Origin: Macrostomum hystrix
Lineage: Eukaryota > Platyhelminthes > Macrostomidae
Assembly (NCBI GenBank): GCA_950097015.1
Contig: CATNEN010000001.1
Coordinates: forward strand, 10,686,001 to 10,750,000
Reading direction: 5' to 3'
DNA length: 64,000 nucleotides
Shown: piece by piece, positions 43,282-54,713 of the stretch
How the letters are laid out: every line of letters starts with the position of its first letter
Numbering within the stretch: position 1 is the first letter of the stretch
Notes under the pieces: generated by a model
Told to the model about the DNA's origin: nothing
Database searches by the model: none
Seen by the model: the letters and a program-made list of their open reading frames with translations, nothing else
Program-made: the position numbers and the translations under genes

Positions 43282-44950
43282 CATGGAGAAAATTTATTGA
43301 ATTGTTCTAAAATACCAAATAGCTTTTTATGTTATGATCTAGTCATATTTGTTAATTTAGAGACATTATCTATTTTAGTATTAAAATACATTTTGCAATA
43401 TAAAGTATAACATATATATACCATATATATCCTGTCCTCCTAGCTACCCAGCCCTCTAGTCCTAGATATCCTGCCCCTAGCTGTCCAGTCCTAGCTAACA
43501 ATCTTGCCCCCCTAGCTGGCCAGTCCTAGCTAGCTATCCTGCCCCCTAGATGTCCAGTCCTAGCTAGCTATCCTGCCCCCCCCTAGCTAGCTATCCTGCC
43601 CCCCCTAGCTAGCTATCCTGCCCCCTAGCTGTCCAGTCCTAGCTTGCTTTCCTGCCCACTTAGCTTGCCAGTCCTAGCTAGCAGTCTTGCCCCCCCTAGC
43701 TGGCCAGTCCTAGCTAGCTATCCTGCCCCCTAGCTGTCCAGTCCTAGCTAGCAGTCTTGCCCCCCCCTAGCTGTCCAGTCCTAGCTAGCAATCTTGTCCC
43801 CCCTAGCTGGCCAGTCCTAGCTAGCTATCCTGCCCCCTAGCTGTCCAGTCCTAGCTAGCAGTCTTGCCCCCCTAGCTGTCCAGTCCTAGCTAGCAATCTT
43901 GTCCCCCCTAGCTGGCCAGTCCTAGCTAGCTATCCTGCCACCCCTAGCTAGCTATCCTGCCCCCTAGCTGTCCAGTCCTAGCTAGCCATTTTGCCCCCCC
44001 CCCCCTAGCTGGCCAGTCCTAGCTAGCTATCCTGCCCCCCTAGCTAGCTATCCTGCCCCCTAGCTGTCCAGTCCTAGCTAGCCATCTTGCCCCCCCCCCC
44101 CTAGCTGGCCAGTCCTAGCTCGCTGTCCTGCCCCCTAGCTAGCTATCCTGCCCCCCTAGCTGTCCAGTCCTAGCTAGCCATCTTGCCCCCCCCCCTAGCT
44201 GGCCAGTCCTAGCTAGCTATCCTGCCCCCCCCTAGCTAGCTATCCTGCCCCCCCTAGCTAGCTATCCTGCCCCCTAGCTGTCCAGTCCTAGCTTGCTTTC
44301 CTGCCCACTTAGCTTGCCAGTCCTAGCTAGCAGTCTTGCCCCCCCTAGCTGGCCAGTCCTAGCTAGCTATCCTGCCCCCTAGCTGTCCAGTCCTAGCTAG
44401 CAGTCTTGCCCCCCCCTAGCTGTCCAGTCCTAGCTAGCAATCTTGTCCCCCCTAGCTGGCCAGTCCTAGCTAGCTATCCTGCCCCCTAGCTGTCCAGTCC
44501 TAGCTAGCAGTCTTGCCCCCCTAGCTGTCCAGTCCTAGCTAGCAATCTTGTCCCCCCTAGCTGGCCAGTCCTAGCTAGCTATCCTGCCACCCCTAGCTAG
44601 CTATCCTGCCCCCTAGCTGTCCAGTCCTAGCTAGCCATTTTGCCCCCCCCCCCTAGCTGGCCAGTCCTAGCTAGCTATCCTGCCCCCCTAGCTAGCTATC
44701 CTGCCCCCTAGCTGTCCAGTCCTAGCTAGCCATCTTGCCCCCCCCCCTAGCTGGCCAGTCCTAGCTCGCTGTCCTGCCCCCTAGCTAGCTATCCTGCCCC
44801 CCTAGCTGTCCAGTCCTAGCTAGCCATCTTGCCCCCCCCCCTAGCTGGCCAGTCCTAGCTAGCTATCCTGCCCCCCTAGCTAGCTATCCTGCCCCCCCCC
44901 CTAGCTAGCTATCCTGCCCCCCTAGCTATCCTTTCCCCATAGCTGTCTAG
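43282..44950 (+). repeat. left inverted repeat with CTAGCTAG satellite
   Basis: A unique end of about 150 bp, then about 1.5 kb of units alternating tagctgtccagtcctagcta and gctatcctgcccccctagct with variable C runs. A block is repeated at an offset of 649 bp (rare variant agcttgctttcctgcc at 43641 and 44290). The plus strand is C-rich. Confidence 0.92.
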
Positions 44951-45165
44951 TCCTACGCCACCTTCCTTTCCTCCCAGCTACGCTGCCTCCTTGCTCTCTA
45001 GTCCTTTCAGCTATCCTGCCAAGTACCCTGTACTTCATTCGATTCCTTATCCTTTTGCTTTCTTATCTTATTTATCAGTCCTAGCTCTGCAGTACCTTTT
45101 AATTCTGCAACCTGTTTTGTTATTAGTATCTGTAACCTGCTGGTTTTTCGTTTTAACTTTTGCAG

Positions 45166-48100
45166 ATGGTTCACACTGCGTATTCATCCTTTTTGCAGGA
45201 AAATAAACGATTCGGTAAGATAGTATTCTTCATTGTATGTGCTTTCTTAATCCTTTTTAATTGTGTAAGTAATATAAGAATAAGTTCATGCATTTTTTTC
45301 ATTTTTTTCTTGAAACGGATGTGTATATGTACATGTTTAATGATGTGATTTTAGTTATTTAGCATATCCATGAAGCTGACAAGTCGTTTATACTGTAGCT
45401 AATTGCTCAATTTTTTTAATTGGTTGTTATAAAGCAAAATCCCGAATGTACAGTAAAGGTAATAAAGGTGCATGATATATTTATACTGTTACTTTTCTAT
45501 TTTCAGATCAACAGAAGGAGTTGGCAGCCAGATTCAAGTCTCTCTGTGGCTCGGAAAGACAGCGGCTCGCTGCAAAGGCAGCACAGACTGCCCCCAAGCT
45601 CTCAACGATAGAGAAAATGGTAAACTGCATTTTTTTGCTTGGCGGACTCACTTTTTATCGCTACCACACCTTTTTAATTTGCTATCACACCTATCGAAAA
45701 GTTTAGCTTCGCAAGGACCCATCGTGGAGATTTTTTTTAATTGTGGCCCGTCAGGATAAGCCACCATACTTTTCATGCAGCCCAGAAGATGTAGAACTTC
45801 ATCCATTGGCGCGGCAAGTGTCAGAGGTATGAGCCACGTCTCATTGGTTAATGACCTACGCTTACTCTTGATTAATTAATAATGCTCTGTTTAAAACTAT
45901 TTTTAGAAGCTTATCGGCCATTTGAAAAATCCGCCTAAAAAAAGCATAATGGGTTTGAGAAAGGCCCTTCGCAAGCAGGCTCAGGATGCATATAGTAAGT
46001 TATTTTTCTCTAGCTGGTTTTTGGGCATAGACAGATCCTAGAGAAGATCAAATTTATTTTAGCGTTCAATGTGGCTATGAATAATCTTATTGGTAATTAA
46101 GATGTGTCAGCAGTAAGATTGTAATAGGAAACTACTTTTATTAGGGATTATATTATAGTTAAATAGACAAAACGTGACAAAAGTTGCCACATTTTTTGGA
46201 TTGTTAACATTTTAGATGCAGCAGGGTTTCATGGCCGCGTCCAATGGAAGAAGTTGCCTATAATTGGCCAATTCGAACCATGGTTATGCGATCCTACATG
46301 GATGACAATGGAGTCTATTAAAGCGGCACTTTCGAGCCCTATCGTATTCCATCCATCAAGATCAGGTCTTAGTTTTAGTTCTTACTTCTTACTTAGCTAA
46401 ACTTACTTACTTACTAACTAAACTAAACTAAACTAAACTAAACTAAACTAACTAATAAACTAAACTTACTTCTTAGTTTAGCGCACAATATGAAGTTATT
46501 TCGTTATTTACACTGCTTTACTTTACCGATTTATACGATAAAGGTGATTTTAATTAGTGCAGAGAAGTTTGAGTGCTTTGAAATATCGTCTAGCTGTTTC
46601 CGTTTATTCACTGACTGATTTATCCTTATTTTAAAATCATGACTCAATTTAAACTAGCCGTTTTGTTTAATTTCTTTATTTCTCTCCAGTTCCAATCGAC
46701 GTAAGCGAACCCGAAGGCAACGAAGACCATATCGACCAATCAGAAGACCTTGACTGGCCGAGCTCCGGCGGTCCGCACTTCGGTGTGCCGAGCTCCAGTG
46801 GGCCTAGAGGCGGTGGGCCTAGTGGCGGCGGGCCGAACTCCAGCGGGCCTAGAAGCGGTGGGCCGAACTCCAGCGGGCCTAGAAGCGGTGGGCCTAGTGG
46901 CGGCGGGCCGAACTCCAGCGGGCCTAGAGGCGGTGGGCCTAGTGGCAGCGGGCCGAACTCCAGCGGGCCTAGAAGCGGTGGGCCGAACTCCAGCGGGCCT
47001 AGAAGCGGCGGGCCGAACTCCAGCGGGCCTAGAAGCGGCGGGCCGAACTCCAGCGGGCCTAGAGGCGGTGGGCCTAGTGGCGTCGGGCCGAACTCCAGCG
47101 GGCCTAGAGGCGGCGGGCCGAACTCCAGCGGGCCTAGAGGCGGCGGGCCGAACTCCAGCGGGCCTAGAAGCGGTGGGCCTAGTGGCGGCGGGCCGAACTC
47201 CAGCGGGCCTAGAAGCGGTGGGCCTAGTGGCGGCGGGCCGAACTCCAGCGGGCCTAGAGGCGGTGGGCCTAGTGGCGGCGGGCCGAACTCCAGCGGGCCT
47301 AGAAGCTTGACTTACTTGACTTATCTGCAGGGCGGTCCGACGGACGCAGCGGGGAGGCGGGAGTCGCCCATTCCACTAATCCCTGAAAGACCCGCAATCG
47401 GCCGATGGCGCGGGGCCAGTCAGGGAGGTCCGTGTTCGGTCCTTCCTGCAGCTTGTTCCTCGCTGGGGAAGAAAGAGGCTCGTCTGGTAGCCCTTAGGAA
47501 CCGGACGAGCCGCGGGATGTTCTCGGATCTGCAAACATCGTCCATTGATGGGTTTGGTCCGAGGTGATTGAGCCTCTCTCTGGTGAAGAAAGGGCAGTGG
47601 CAGACGAAGTGCAGGGCATCCTCGTCCTCAAGGTTGCAGAAAGGGCACAGCTCACTCCGGAGGTCTCCACGGAGGAAACAGTGTCTGGCGTAGCAGCCAT
47701 GGCCCGTGAGGGTCATGGTGAGGGCCCGGATGTCCTTCCGGGTCTGGTTCAGAAGGACCTTCCGGAGCCGAGCGGATGGCACTGGAACTGCCGCTTTGGA
47801 TTGGCGGCAGTTAGTGGTGCTCCTCCACCGGGTAAGATGGAGGTTGGCGGTCCAATCATTAATCTGACGATAAATGACGGTGCTCGGAATCGGAGCCGGG
47901 GGGGAGGGGCCCGGCGCAGAGCTGGCTCCTCCCTGCTTGGCCAGGTGGTCAGCAAGCTCGTTACCAGGGAAACCGGCGTGCCCTGGTATCCACTGAAGTC
48001 TGACGGTATTCTTACCGGCCAGGTTATTGAGCTGCCGGACACAGTCGGAGACTGTCCGGGAGGTTGTGGTGGTGTGACAGAGGGCTTGCAGAGCGGCCTG

Positions 48101-51100
48101 ACTGTCCGAGTGAAAGATGATAGTCCTGCCTGAGATGTTTTTCTCATTCAACTCCGCAGCGCAGGAGCTGATGGCCAGGACCTCGTTCTGGAAAACGCTC
48201 GAGGATTTTCCAGTGTGTTGGGCGTGTGTGGCGACAACACGTCCGTTGATAAGGATACAGACCCCGAAGCCAGCGGAGCCATCCTTCATGGATCCGTCCG
48301 TGTAGCAGTGGACCTCCTGGGTGTTCCAGTGGTCGCTAACTTGGTCCCTGGTGGGGATGAGAACCTTAAAGCGCTGAAGGAGGTTGAGCGAGCACGGTTC
48401 ACCGTCCGTAAGGACGTTGATTCCGTTGCTCGCACCCAAGTCTCTCAGGCAAAGGTCCGTGTGCGGCAGGAGCTTTCGCTTCGCTGCCGCTCGTTGGGGG
48501 ACGAAGCGCACACCGGCATCAAGGAGACGCCGGGCGGTTTTTGCCGCCTCCCCGCGGATAAAGATATCGAGCGGGAGGATGTTCAAGAAGGCGTTGAGGC
48601 CATCGAAGGGGGCGGATGGCGGGGCGCTCATGATCGTCCGACATGCGCGACCTTGCACTCTCCGAAGAGTCTCATGGCAGGTCTTAAGCTGAAGGGCACT
48701 AGCCCAGATCAGTCCGGCGTACGAGACAGCCGGCCTGACCATAGCAGTGTAGATCCACCATAGACGTTTGGGGGTGAGACCCCACGTGTTGCCCACCGCC
48801 CTGCGCAGCTGCGCCAGGATCGCAAAGGCCTTTTTGGCTTTGGCATGGACATGAGGAGTCCAGCTGAGCCTGTGATCGAGCGTTATGCCCAGGCATTTGG
48901 TTTGCTTCTGGAAGGTGATGTCCTTTCCATACAGCTGCAGGGGGCGAATATGCCATTTGTTTTTGCTGGTGAACATGATCGCCGCTGTCTTAGACTCGGA
49001 GAGCTTCAGACCGCAGCGAGTTGCCCATCTTTCGGCGTTGTTGATAAAGTTTTGCAGAAGGTCTCGGAGGGCCTCTGGTACCGGGCCAGATGCCACTGCC
49101 GTAACATCATCCGCATAGCCGACCTTTAGGATGGGGTCTGGCTGAGAGTCTCGTAAGAGCTCGTCGATAACCATGTTCCAGAGAACTGGTGAGAGGACGC
49201 CGCCTTGTGGGCAACCTTTGCAGACAGTGACCGTCCGCTGGTGTCCAAGAAGGTGTGCCGTAGCAGTGCGGTGGCGGACCATGTACATGATCCACCTCCT
49301 AAGATGCGAATGCGTGTGCCGCATACGTAGGGCCCTGTCAAACGCCTCGAAGAGAACGTTGTCGAAGGCCCCGTCAATATCCAGGAAGATGCTCAGGGCA
49401 AAGCCGTTCCCGAGGACGGCCTTTTCCAGAGCGTCCACCAGAGCGTGGAGAGCGCTTTCGGTGGAACGTCCCGACCGAAAGGCGTGTTGATTGCCGCTTA
49501 GTGGCATATTTTTCAGCTCCACAGAGAGGAGGCGCCAGAGCACCAATCTCTCCATCAGTTTGACCATGGTGGAGGTAAGGCTAATTGGCCGAAACGATTT
49601 AATGGAATGGTAGTCCGGGCGGCCTGGCTTGGGGATAAAAACCACCCTCGCCTCGGTCCATGCCTTCGGAACATACCCAAGCACAATGCAGGCCTTAAGG
49701 AGCTTGCAAAGATTTGTGAGGAAGCCATGGCATTTTACCGCCTCGCGGATGAAGGCTGGTATAATGCCGTCCGGCCCCGGGGATTTGAAGGGTTTGAAAG
49801 ACTGGGCTGCCTTGGTAACCCGGTCTTCAGTAATGATGGACGTCGCAAGGATATGACCTCCCTCGGTGTGATCCGGGGGGTCTGTCCCTGCTGGCACGCT
49901 GGGGAAAAAGGCTGTGAGCATAGTGTCGAGCGTTTCCCCAGGGTTCTCGGTGGGTCGGCCATCGGCCTTCCTCACCGTCGAAAGCTTGGACATTTTGTCC
50001 AGCGTGAGGGCTTTGACAATTCTGGAGGTGGGGCGAGTGCCCTCAAGCTCCTCACAGTATTGCCGCCACTTGCTGTTTTTGGCGTTTCTGACTTCCTTCT
50101 TGAAGCTATGGATGGCTTCGAGATACGCAGCCTGATCAGCCGGGTTTTTTGTCTTCGTGGCCCTGCGGTGCAGCCGCTTCGCCGTTCGACGGAGCTCGCC
50201 GAGCTGCGGATTCCACCATGGGGCCGAAGTTTTGCCTCTGTAAGCTTTGAGGGGGCAGGAGGCCTCGAAGGCGGTGGTCAGCGAGTTGGTGAGAAACTCA
50301 GCTAGCTCATCCGCTTCATCGCAGGTGTTGGCGGGGGGGCTTAGGTTTCGTTGGGTTCCTTCGAGGTTATGCCTGAAGGCTTCCCAATCGGTATTCCTAG
50401 CGTTCCTTTTCCAAATGATCTGGTTAGTGCAGCGTGCACCCGCCAGTTGGAAAGAGATGTATTTGTGATCGGAGAGGGAGGTCTCCGGCAGAACCTGCCA
50501 CTCCCTAAGGCTCTGGTAAAGCCCAGGTGTGGCTAGAGTGGCGTCGATGACCTCAGACCACCGGCCATTGTCAAAGGTCGGGGTGCTCCCTGTGTTGCAG
50601 AACTCCAGGGACGTGGTTAAGATGTAGGCAAGGAGGTCCTCGCCTCTCGAGTTAATGTCAGAGCTCCCCCAGTGGGTGTGGTGGGCGTTAATATCGCCAG
50701 CCACTATGAGCTCATGGTTTTTGGCAGCGCAGGTTTCAATCAGAGAGATCAGCTCCTCATGGACTGCCGGCCTGTCGCCCGGTAAGTAAACCGAGGCGAT
50801 TAGGACGGTTTTTCCTGGGAGGATGTTCTCCGTCTGGATGACACAGGTGTCCCGATCAGAAAGGTCGGGTCTGTGCCAGGCGTTGAGGGAGTCTCTCACG
50901 AGGATGCACGCCCTGGGAGTTTGGTTCTCCCAGTGACGGCTGTTGTAGAGGCAGTGATACCCATTGGGTACATTTTGAGGCTTTATGAGTCCACGGCTCC
51001 TGGACGAGGATGAGACCCGGCATGTTGAGCTCGACATAGCGCATCAGATTGACGGATGCAGCTATGCAGTGTTGCAGGTTAACCTGCAGGCAGGTGATCC

Positions 51101-54100
51101 CAGTGTGGCCGATCATGGTCCAGCGGGAGTCTCCTTGAGCAGCTCGTCCTCCTCAGACGGGGTCGGGCTGCAGACCTCCATGAGTAGCGGCGCGCCCGCA
51201 ACCGCTGTGGAGGGAACGGCGGGAATCGCTGCGGAGAGCTGCTGCTCTGACCGCTGCGTGTCCCGGCCGCTCCACCCAACAACGGTGCAGTCGCTGCCGT
51301 CACTCGACGCCTCGCCCTCGGGGGTCGGGTCCGTGTGGATGGCAGCCTCCTTCCGGTGAGGGGGATCCTCAGACCAGTCGGTGGCCACCGCTCCGTGGGT
51401 CCCGGCACTTTGCGGCTGGCTGGGAGGAAGGGAGGTTTGCGCTTTTGTAGCGCGGGAGCGCTCCAGGTGCTCTCTGAGCGCTCGGGCTTCGCTGAGCGCC
51501 CGCAAGACCAGGCCCGATTTGCGGTTGTTGCGGGCTGGTCTACGATCTCGGGGGCCGGATTCGGCGATGCGGATATTTTTGCCCGGGCGGGGGTCCGCGG
51601 ACGTTGCATGCCGCTTAGCTGGCGGAGCTTTCGCCCCAGAGCCAGGAGCGGCCCGCTTATTTTCCGATCCCTCCCCGGCCTTCCTCTCCTGACAATCCAG
51701 GATGGTCAGCGGGTAGAGTCCCGGTTTGATTACGCTCTTGTGAGGGATCCTTTTGGACCAGGCTTCGGAGAAGCCGTAGATCGCCGTGAAACCCTCCGCT
51801 TCTTTGCGGACGGTTTCGTGGCAGATCAGCCCGGAGGCTGGGAGGTCCGGGTTCATCTTCAGCAGCAGCTGCCGAAGTTGGTCCCCGGACCGGATTGAGC
51901 AGGCGTCGGGGACCCAGACACGATGACGTCGGGTCCGTGGACGCTCGGACTCGGTGGTGCACCTCAGTCTTCCGACATCGGTGCCCCACTTGAAGTCTTT
52001 GATCCGATCGCGCAGTAGGCGGCTATCCCCCGCCGATTTGCACCAGAGGAGGACAGCCCCCTCCTGCGCTTCGGACCTGACAACGCTGACTGGTGTCCCT
52101 GCCAGTGCCAGGTCCGTGAGGCCCTCGTCGATGGTCCTGAGCATGCTTTTGAGCTGCTCGTTTGAGAGGTCCTGTTCCTCGCCGACCACAATGATCGCCG
52201 GCTGGACAGGCTCCCGCTTGGCTTTGGAGGCATAGGTCTCCTTGGCCTTGCTGGCGTTGGACGTGCCGGCCTTGTGGGTGGTGGTGGCCGTGATGGCGGT
52301 GGGGGCGGCGGCTCCAGATGGCCCTGCTGCGCCTTCCACGCTCTTTCCGTCGGCGTCGGTGCCGGCCTTGGAGATGGTGCTGGCCGGAGCGGCGGTGGGG
52401 GGGGGGCGGCGGATCCAGGTGGCCCTGCCGCATCTTTCGCACCCGCCTCGTGTGCATGTGTCGGGCGCCCACCAGTCGCGGCCGCCGCAGCATTACGGCG
52501 GCGTTCGTTGCGCTTCTGGTTGCGCCTTACACGCGCTTCCTCCGAGCGCTTGCGGCTCGGGTTGCGTTTATTCTGGTCGACGATTTCAGTGGCGGGATTC
52601 TCAGTCCCACCAGCTGCACCGAGGACGTGGGACCTGCCAGTGGCAGCGTCCGGAGCGGCCGAGTTTAGCTCGGTTTCGAAAGAAGAGATGGGCGAGGCCA
52701 TGGCTGAAAAGCAGGTGGGGGGCTGCTCGTTACACGAGTGAGAAAAGCCCGACTGGCCGACACCCCAAGCCAGCCGGGAGCAGCAAAAAGGCACCGTTAG
52801 CGGCTGGAATACTCCCCAACCAAAGCGCGGACTGAAGTCCGGCAAAGCCCAGCAGCACGGATGCACTGGGGACATTAGAGGGTACCAAAAGGCCGGTACC
52901 GAGGCCTGCGGACTGGCCGCATACCCTGTTAGGGTCAAAGGGTAGTACCATTTCCTCAGAGCCGTAGCCAGAGGTACCTGATCACGCACAGGTGCACGAA
53001 GCTGCGGACTGGCCGCATACCCTGTTAAGGTCAGAGGGTAACACCATTTCCTCAGAGCCGTAGCCAGAGGTACCTGATCACGCACAGGTGCACGAAGCTG
53101 CGGACTGGCCGCATACCCTGTTAAGGTCAAAGGGTGACACCTTTCCCTCAGAGCCGTAGCCAGAGGTACCTGATCACGCACAGGTGCACGAAGCTGCGGA
53201 CTGGCCGCATACCCTGTTAAGGTCAAAGGGTGACACCTTTCCCTCAGAGCCGTAGCCAGAGGTACCTGATCACGCACAGGTGCACGAAAACTGCGGACTG
53301 GCCGCATACCCTGTTAAGGTCAATGGGTGACACCTTTCCCTCAGAGCCGTAGCCAGAGGTACCTGATCACGCACAGGTGCACGAACGTTGCGGACTGGCC
53401 GCATACCCTGTTAAGGTCAAAGGGTGGCACCTTTCCCTCCAGCCGGGGCTAGAGGTACCCAGTTTGGCCAGAGGCCCTGGATGGGTCATCCAGCGCTGTT
53501 GCCCATTCTGTCCGGCTGCCCTAGGGGCAGCCTTGAACACTCGCGGGGCGTGTACCCATGGGTCAGCTGACGGGACAGCGTGGAGGGATTCCTGCACCCG
53601 AAGGCACAGGTCTCCTTCCTGCCAAGCCTGCTCAAAAAGCGACTGCAGGTGTGAGGCATCGCAGACCTTAGCCCGTGGGCCTGGTCTGACTCATACCTCA
53701 CAGGCACTGTGTCCCGCCGGTGCGAGCCTAGAAGCGGTGGGCCGAACTCCAGCGGGCCTAGAAGCGGCGGGCCGAACTCCAGCGGGCCTAGAAGCGGCGG
53801 GCCGAACTCCAGCGGGCCTAGAGGCGGTGGGCCTAGTGGCGGCGGGCCGAACTCCAGCGGGCCTAGAAGCGGTGGGCCGAACTCCAGCGGGCCTAGAAGC
53901 GGTGGGCCTAGTGGCGGCGGGCCGAACTCCAGCGGGCCTAGAGGCGGTGGGCCTAGTGGCGGCGGGCCGAACTCCAGCGGGCCTAGAAGCGGTGGGCCGA
54001 ACTCCAGCGGGCCTAGAAGCGGCGGGCCGAACTCCAGCGGGCCTAGAAGCGGCGGGCCGAACTCCAGCGGGCCTAGAGGCGGTGGGCCTAGTGGCGTCGG

Positions 54101-54713
54101 GCCGAACTCCAGCGGGCCTAGAGGCGGCGGGCCGAACTCCAGCGGGCCTAGAGGCGGCGGGCCGAACTCCAGCGGGCCTAGAAGCGGTGGGCCTAGTGGC
54201 GGCGGGCCGAACTCCAGCGGGCCTAGAAGCGGTGGGCCTAGTGGCGGCGGGCCGAACTCCAGCGGGCCTAGAGGCGGTGGGCCTAGTGGCGGCGGGCCGA
54301 ACTCCAGCGGGCCTAGAAGCGGTGGGCCGAACTCCAGCGGGCCTAGAAGCGGCGGGCCGAACTCCAGCGGGCCTAGAAGCGGCGGGCCGAACTCCAGCGG
54401 GCCTAGAGGCGGTGGGCCTAGTGGCGTCGGGCCGAACTCCAGCGGGCCTAGAGGCGGCGGGCCGAACTCCAGCGGGCCTAGAGGCGGCGGGCCGAACTCC
54501 AGCGGGCCTAGAAGCGGCGGGCCGAACTCCAGCGGGCCTGAAAGCGGTGGGCCGAACTCCGGTGGACCAGGAAGCGGCGGGCCTAGAGGCGGCGGGCCGA
54601 ACTCCAGCGGGCCTAGAAGCGGCGGGCCTGAAAGCGGTGGGCCGACAAGGGATGGGGATTTAGCTAATAATGTTTTGTATGAAGATGGAGAACTTTTTGT
54701 TCTTGCTGATTAA
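45166..54713 (+). CDS. KDZ-element companion gene with Gly-Pro repeats, interrupted by a LINE
   Basis: Phase-consistent exons: 45166-45214, 45507-45619, 45755-45826, 45907-45994, 46216-46365 and 46690 onward, each with AG/GT borders. The last exon continues across the LINE at 47307-53725 and stops at 54713. The first 40 residues ([14 protein letters not shown], then [20 protein letters not shown]) are faintly HMG-box-like but shorter than a full box. A basic segment ([18 protein letters not shown]) follows, then an acidic linker. The final part is a long pentad repeat of [10 protein letters not shown] and GPSGG, ending with a short acidic tail (DGELFVLAD). The ATG follows a splice acceptor directly, so a further upstream exon is likely. 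Function is unknown. The LINE makes this copy probably non-functional. Confidence 0.7.
46391..46470 (+). repeat. AACTA microsatellite in intron
   Basis: Run of aactaaactaaactaaacta in the intron before the repeat exon. Confidence 0.9.
46800..47306 (+). repeat. Gly-Pro coding repeat, left part
   Basis: 30-bp units (ggcgggccgaactccagcgg and so on) with 15-bp insert units. The reading frame is kept throughout. It continues at 53726 beyond the LINE. Confidence 0.93.
47420..51116 (-). pseudogene. LINE ORF2: endonuclease, RT, RNase H (one frameshift)
   Basis: An AP-type endonuclease opens at 51116 ([19 protein letters not shown]). It is broken by an indel near 50996 and resumes in the next frame ([37 protein letters not shown]). 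[46 protein letters not shown] and [11 protein letters not shown] (about 49115). RNase [38 protein letters not shown] and [15 protein letters not shown]. The C terminus has a Cys-Cys-His-Cys cluster ([18 protein letters not shown]). It nicks target DNA and reverse-transcribes the element at the nick. The start overlaps the ORF1 stop as ATGA. Only the one frameshift was seen, so decay is slight or a sequencing error. Confidence 0.93.
51113..52339 (-). CDS. LINE ORF1 protein
   Basis: 408 codons. An Ala/Thr-rich N terminus is followed by a folded-looking region ([71 protein letters not shown]). The latter resembles the DUF4780-like retro-ORF1 domain of some arthropod and other LINEs. A Lys/Arg-rich stretch and a Ser/Pro-rich acidic tail come after it. 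No CCHC knuckle is seen. Such ORF1 proteins coat the RNA. The chosen ATG gives the frame that ends four bases into ORF2. A longer overlapping frame upstream (to 53307) runs through the 5' repeats in another phase and is not counted. Confidence 0.78.
   Translation of the reverse strand: MEGAAGPSGAAAPTAITATTTHKAGTSNASKAKETYASKAKREPVQPAIIVVGEEQDLSNEQLKSMLRTIDEGLTDLALAGTPVSVVRSEAQEGAVLLWCKSAGDSRLLRDRIKDFKWGTDVGRLRCTTESERPRTRRHRVWVPDACSIRSGDQLRQLLLKMNPDLPASGLICHETVRKEAEGFTAIYGFSEAWSKRIPHKSVIKPGLYPLTILDCQERKAGEGSENKRAAPGSGAKAPPAKRHATSADPRPGKNIRIAESGPRDRRPARNNRKSGLVLRALSEARALREHLERSRATKAQTSLPPSQPQSAGTHGAVATDWSEDPPHRKEAAIHTDPTPEGEASSDGSDCTVVGWSGRDTQRSEQQLSAAIPAVPSTAVAGAPLLMEVCSPTPSEEDELLKETPAGP
52902..53460 (-). 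repeat. LINE 5' tandem repeats of about 96 bp
   Basis: About five and a half copies of a unit containing ctgcggactggccgcatacc and gagccgtagccagaggtacc, at spacings of 96-97 bp. The position in the LINE 5' region suggests promoter monomers, as in some other LINEs. Confidence 0.9.
53726..54660 (+). repeat. Gly-Pro coding repeat, right part
   Basis: Continuation of the 30/15-bp coding repeat after the LINE. A 330-bp higher-order block (110 codons, marked by the rare gtggcgtcgg unit at 54091 and 54421, also at 47077) is repeated. Confidence 0.93.

Larger units (their letters stand above)
47307..53725 (-). mobile_element. I-group LINE with RNase H, inserted in the Gly-Pro gene
   Basis: 6.4-kb non-LTR retrotransposon on the minus strand. 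It has a 5' region with 96-bp tandem repeats, ORF1, and ORF2 with endonuclease, RT and RNase H. Its 3' tail is made of AAGTC-like repeats (47307-47330) instead of poly(A). It is flanked by the 10-bp target duplication GCCTAGAAGC at 47297-47306 and 53726-53735. Removal of the insert and one duplicate would leave the host Gly-Pro frame in phase. The RNase H and C-terminal zinc motif point to the I/R1/LOA-type lineages; the exact clade is not determined. Confidence 0.93.

Noticed and set aside
46785-47567. Frames running from the Gly-Pro repeat into the LINE as a fusion gene
   Set aside because: The fusion arises only because the LINE inserted there. The clear target duplication shows the true continuation at 53726.
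51964-53307. 447-codon minus-strand frame upstream of LINE ORF1 as an alternative ORF1
   Set aside because: It consists of the 96-bp repeat translated and a different phase of ORF1. ORF1 in the 52339 frame has the plausible domain and the ATGA join.
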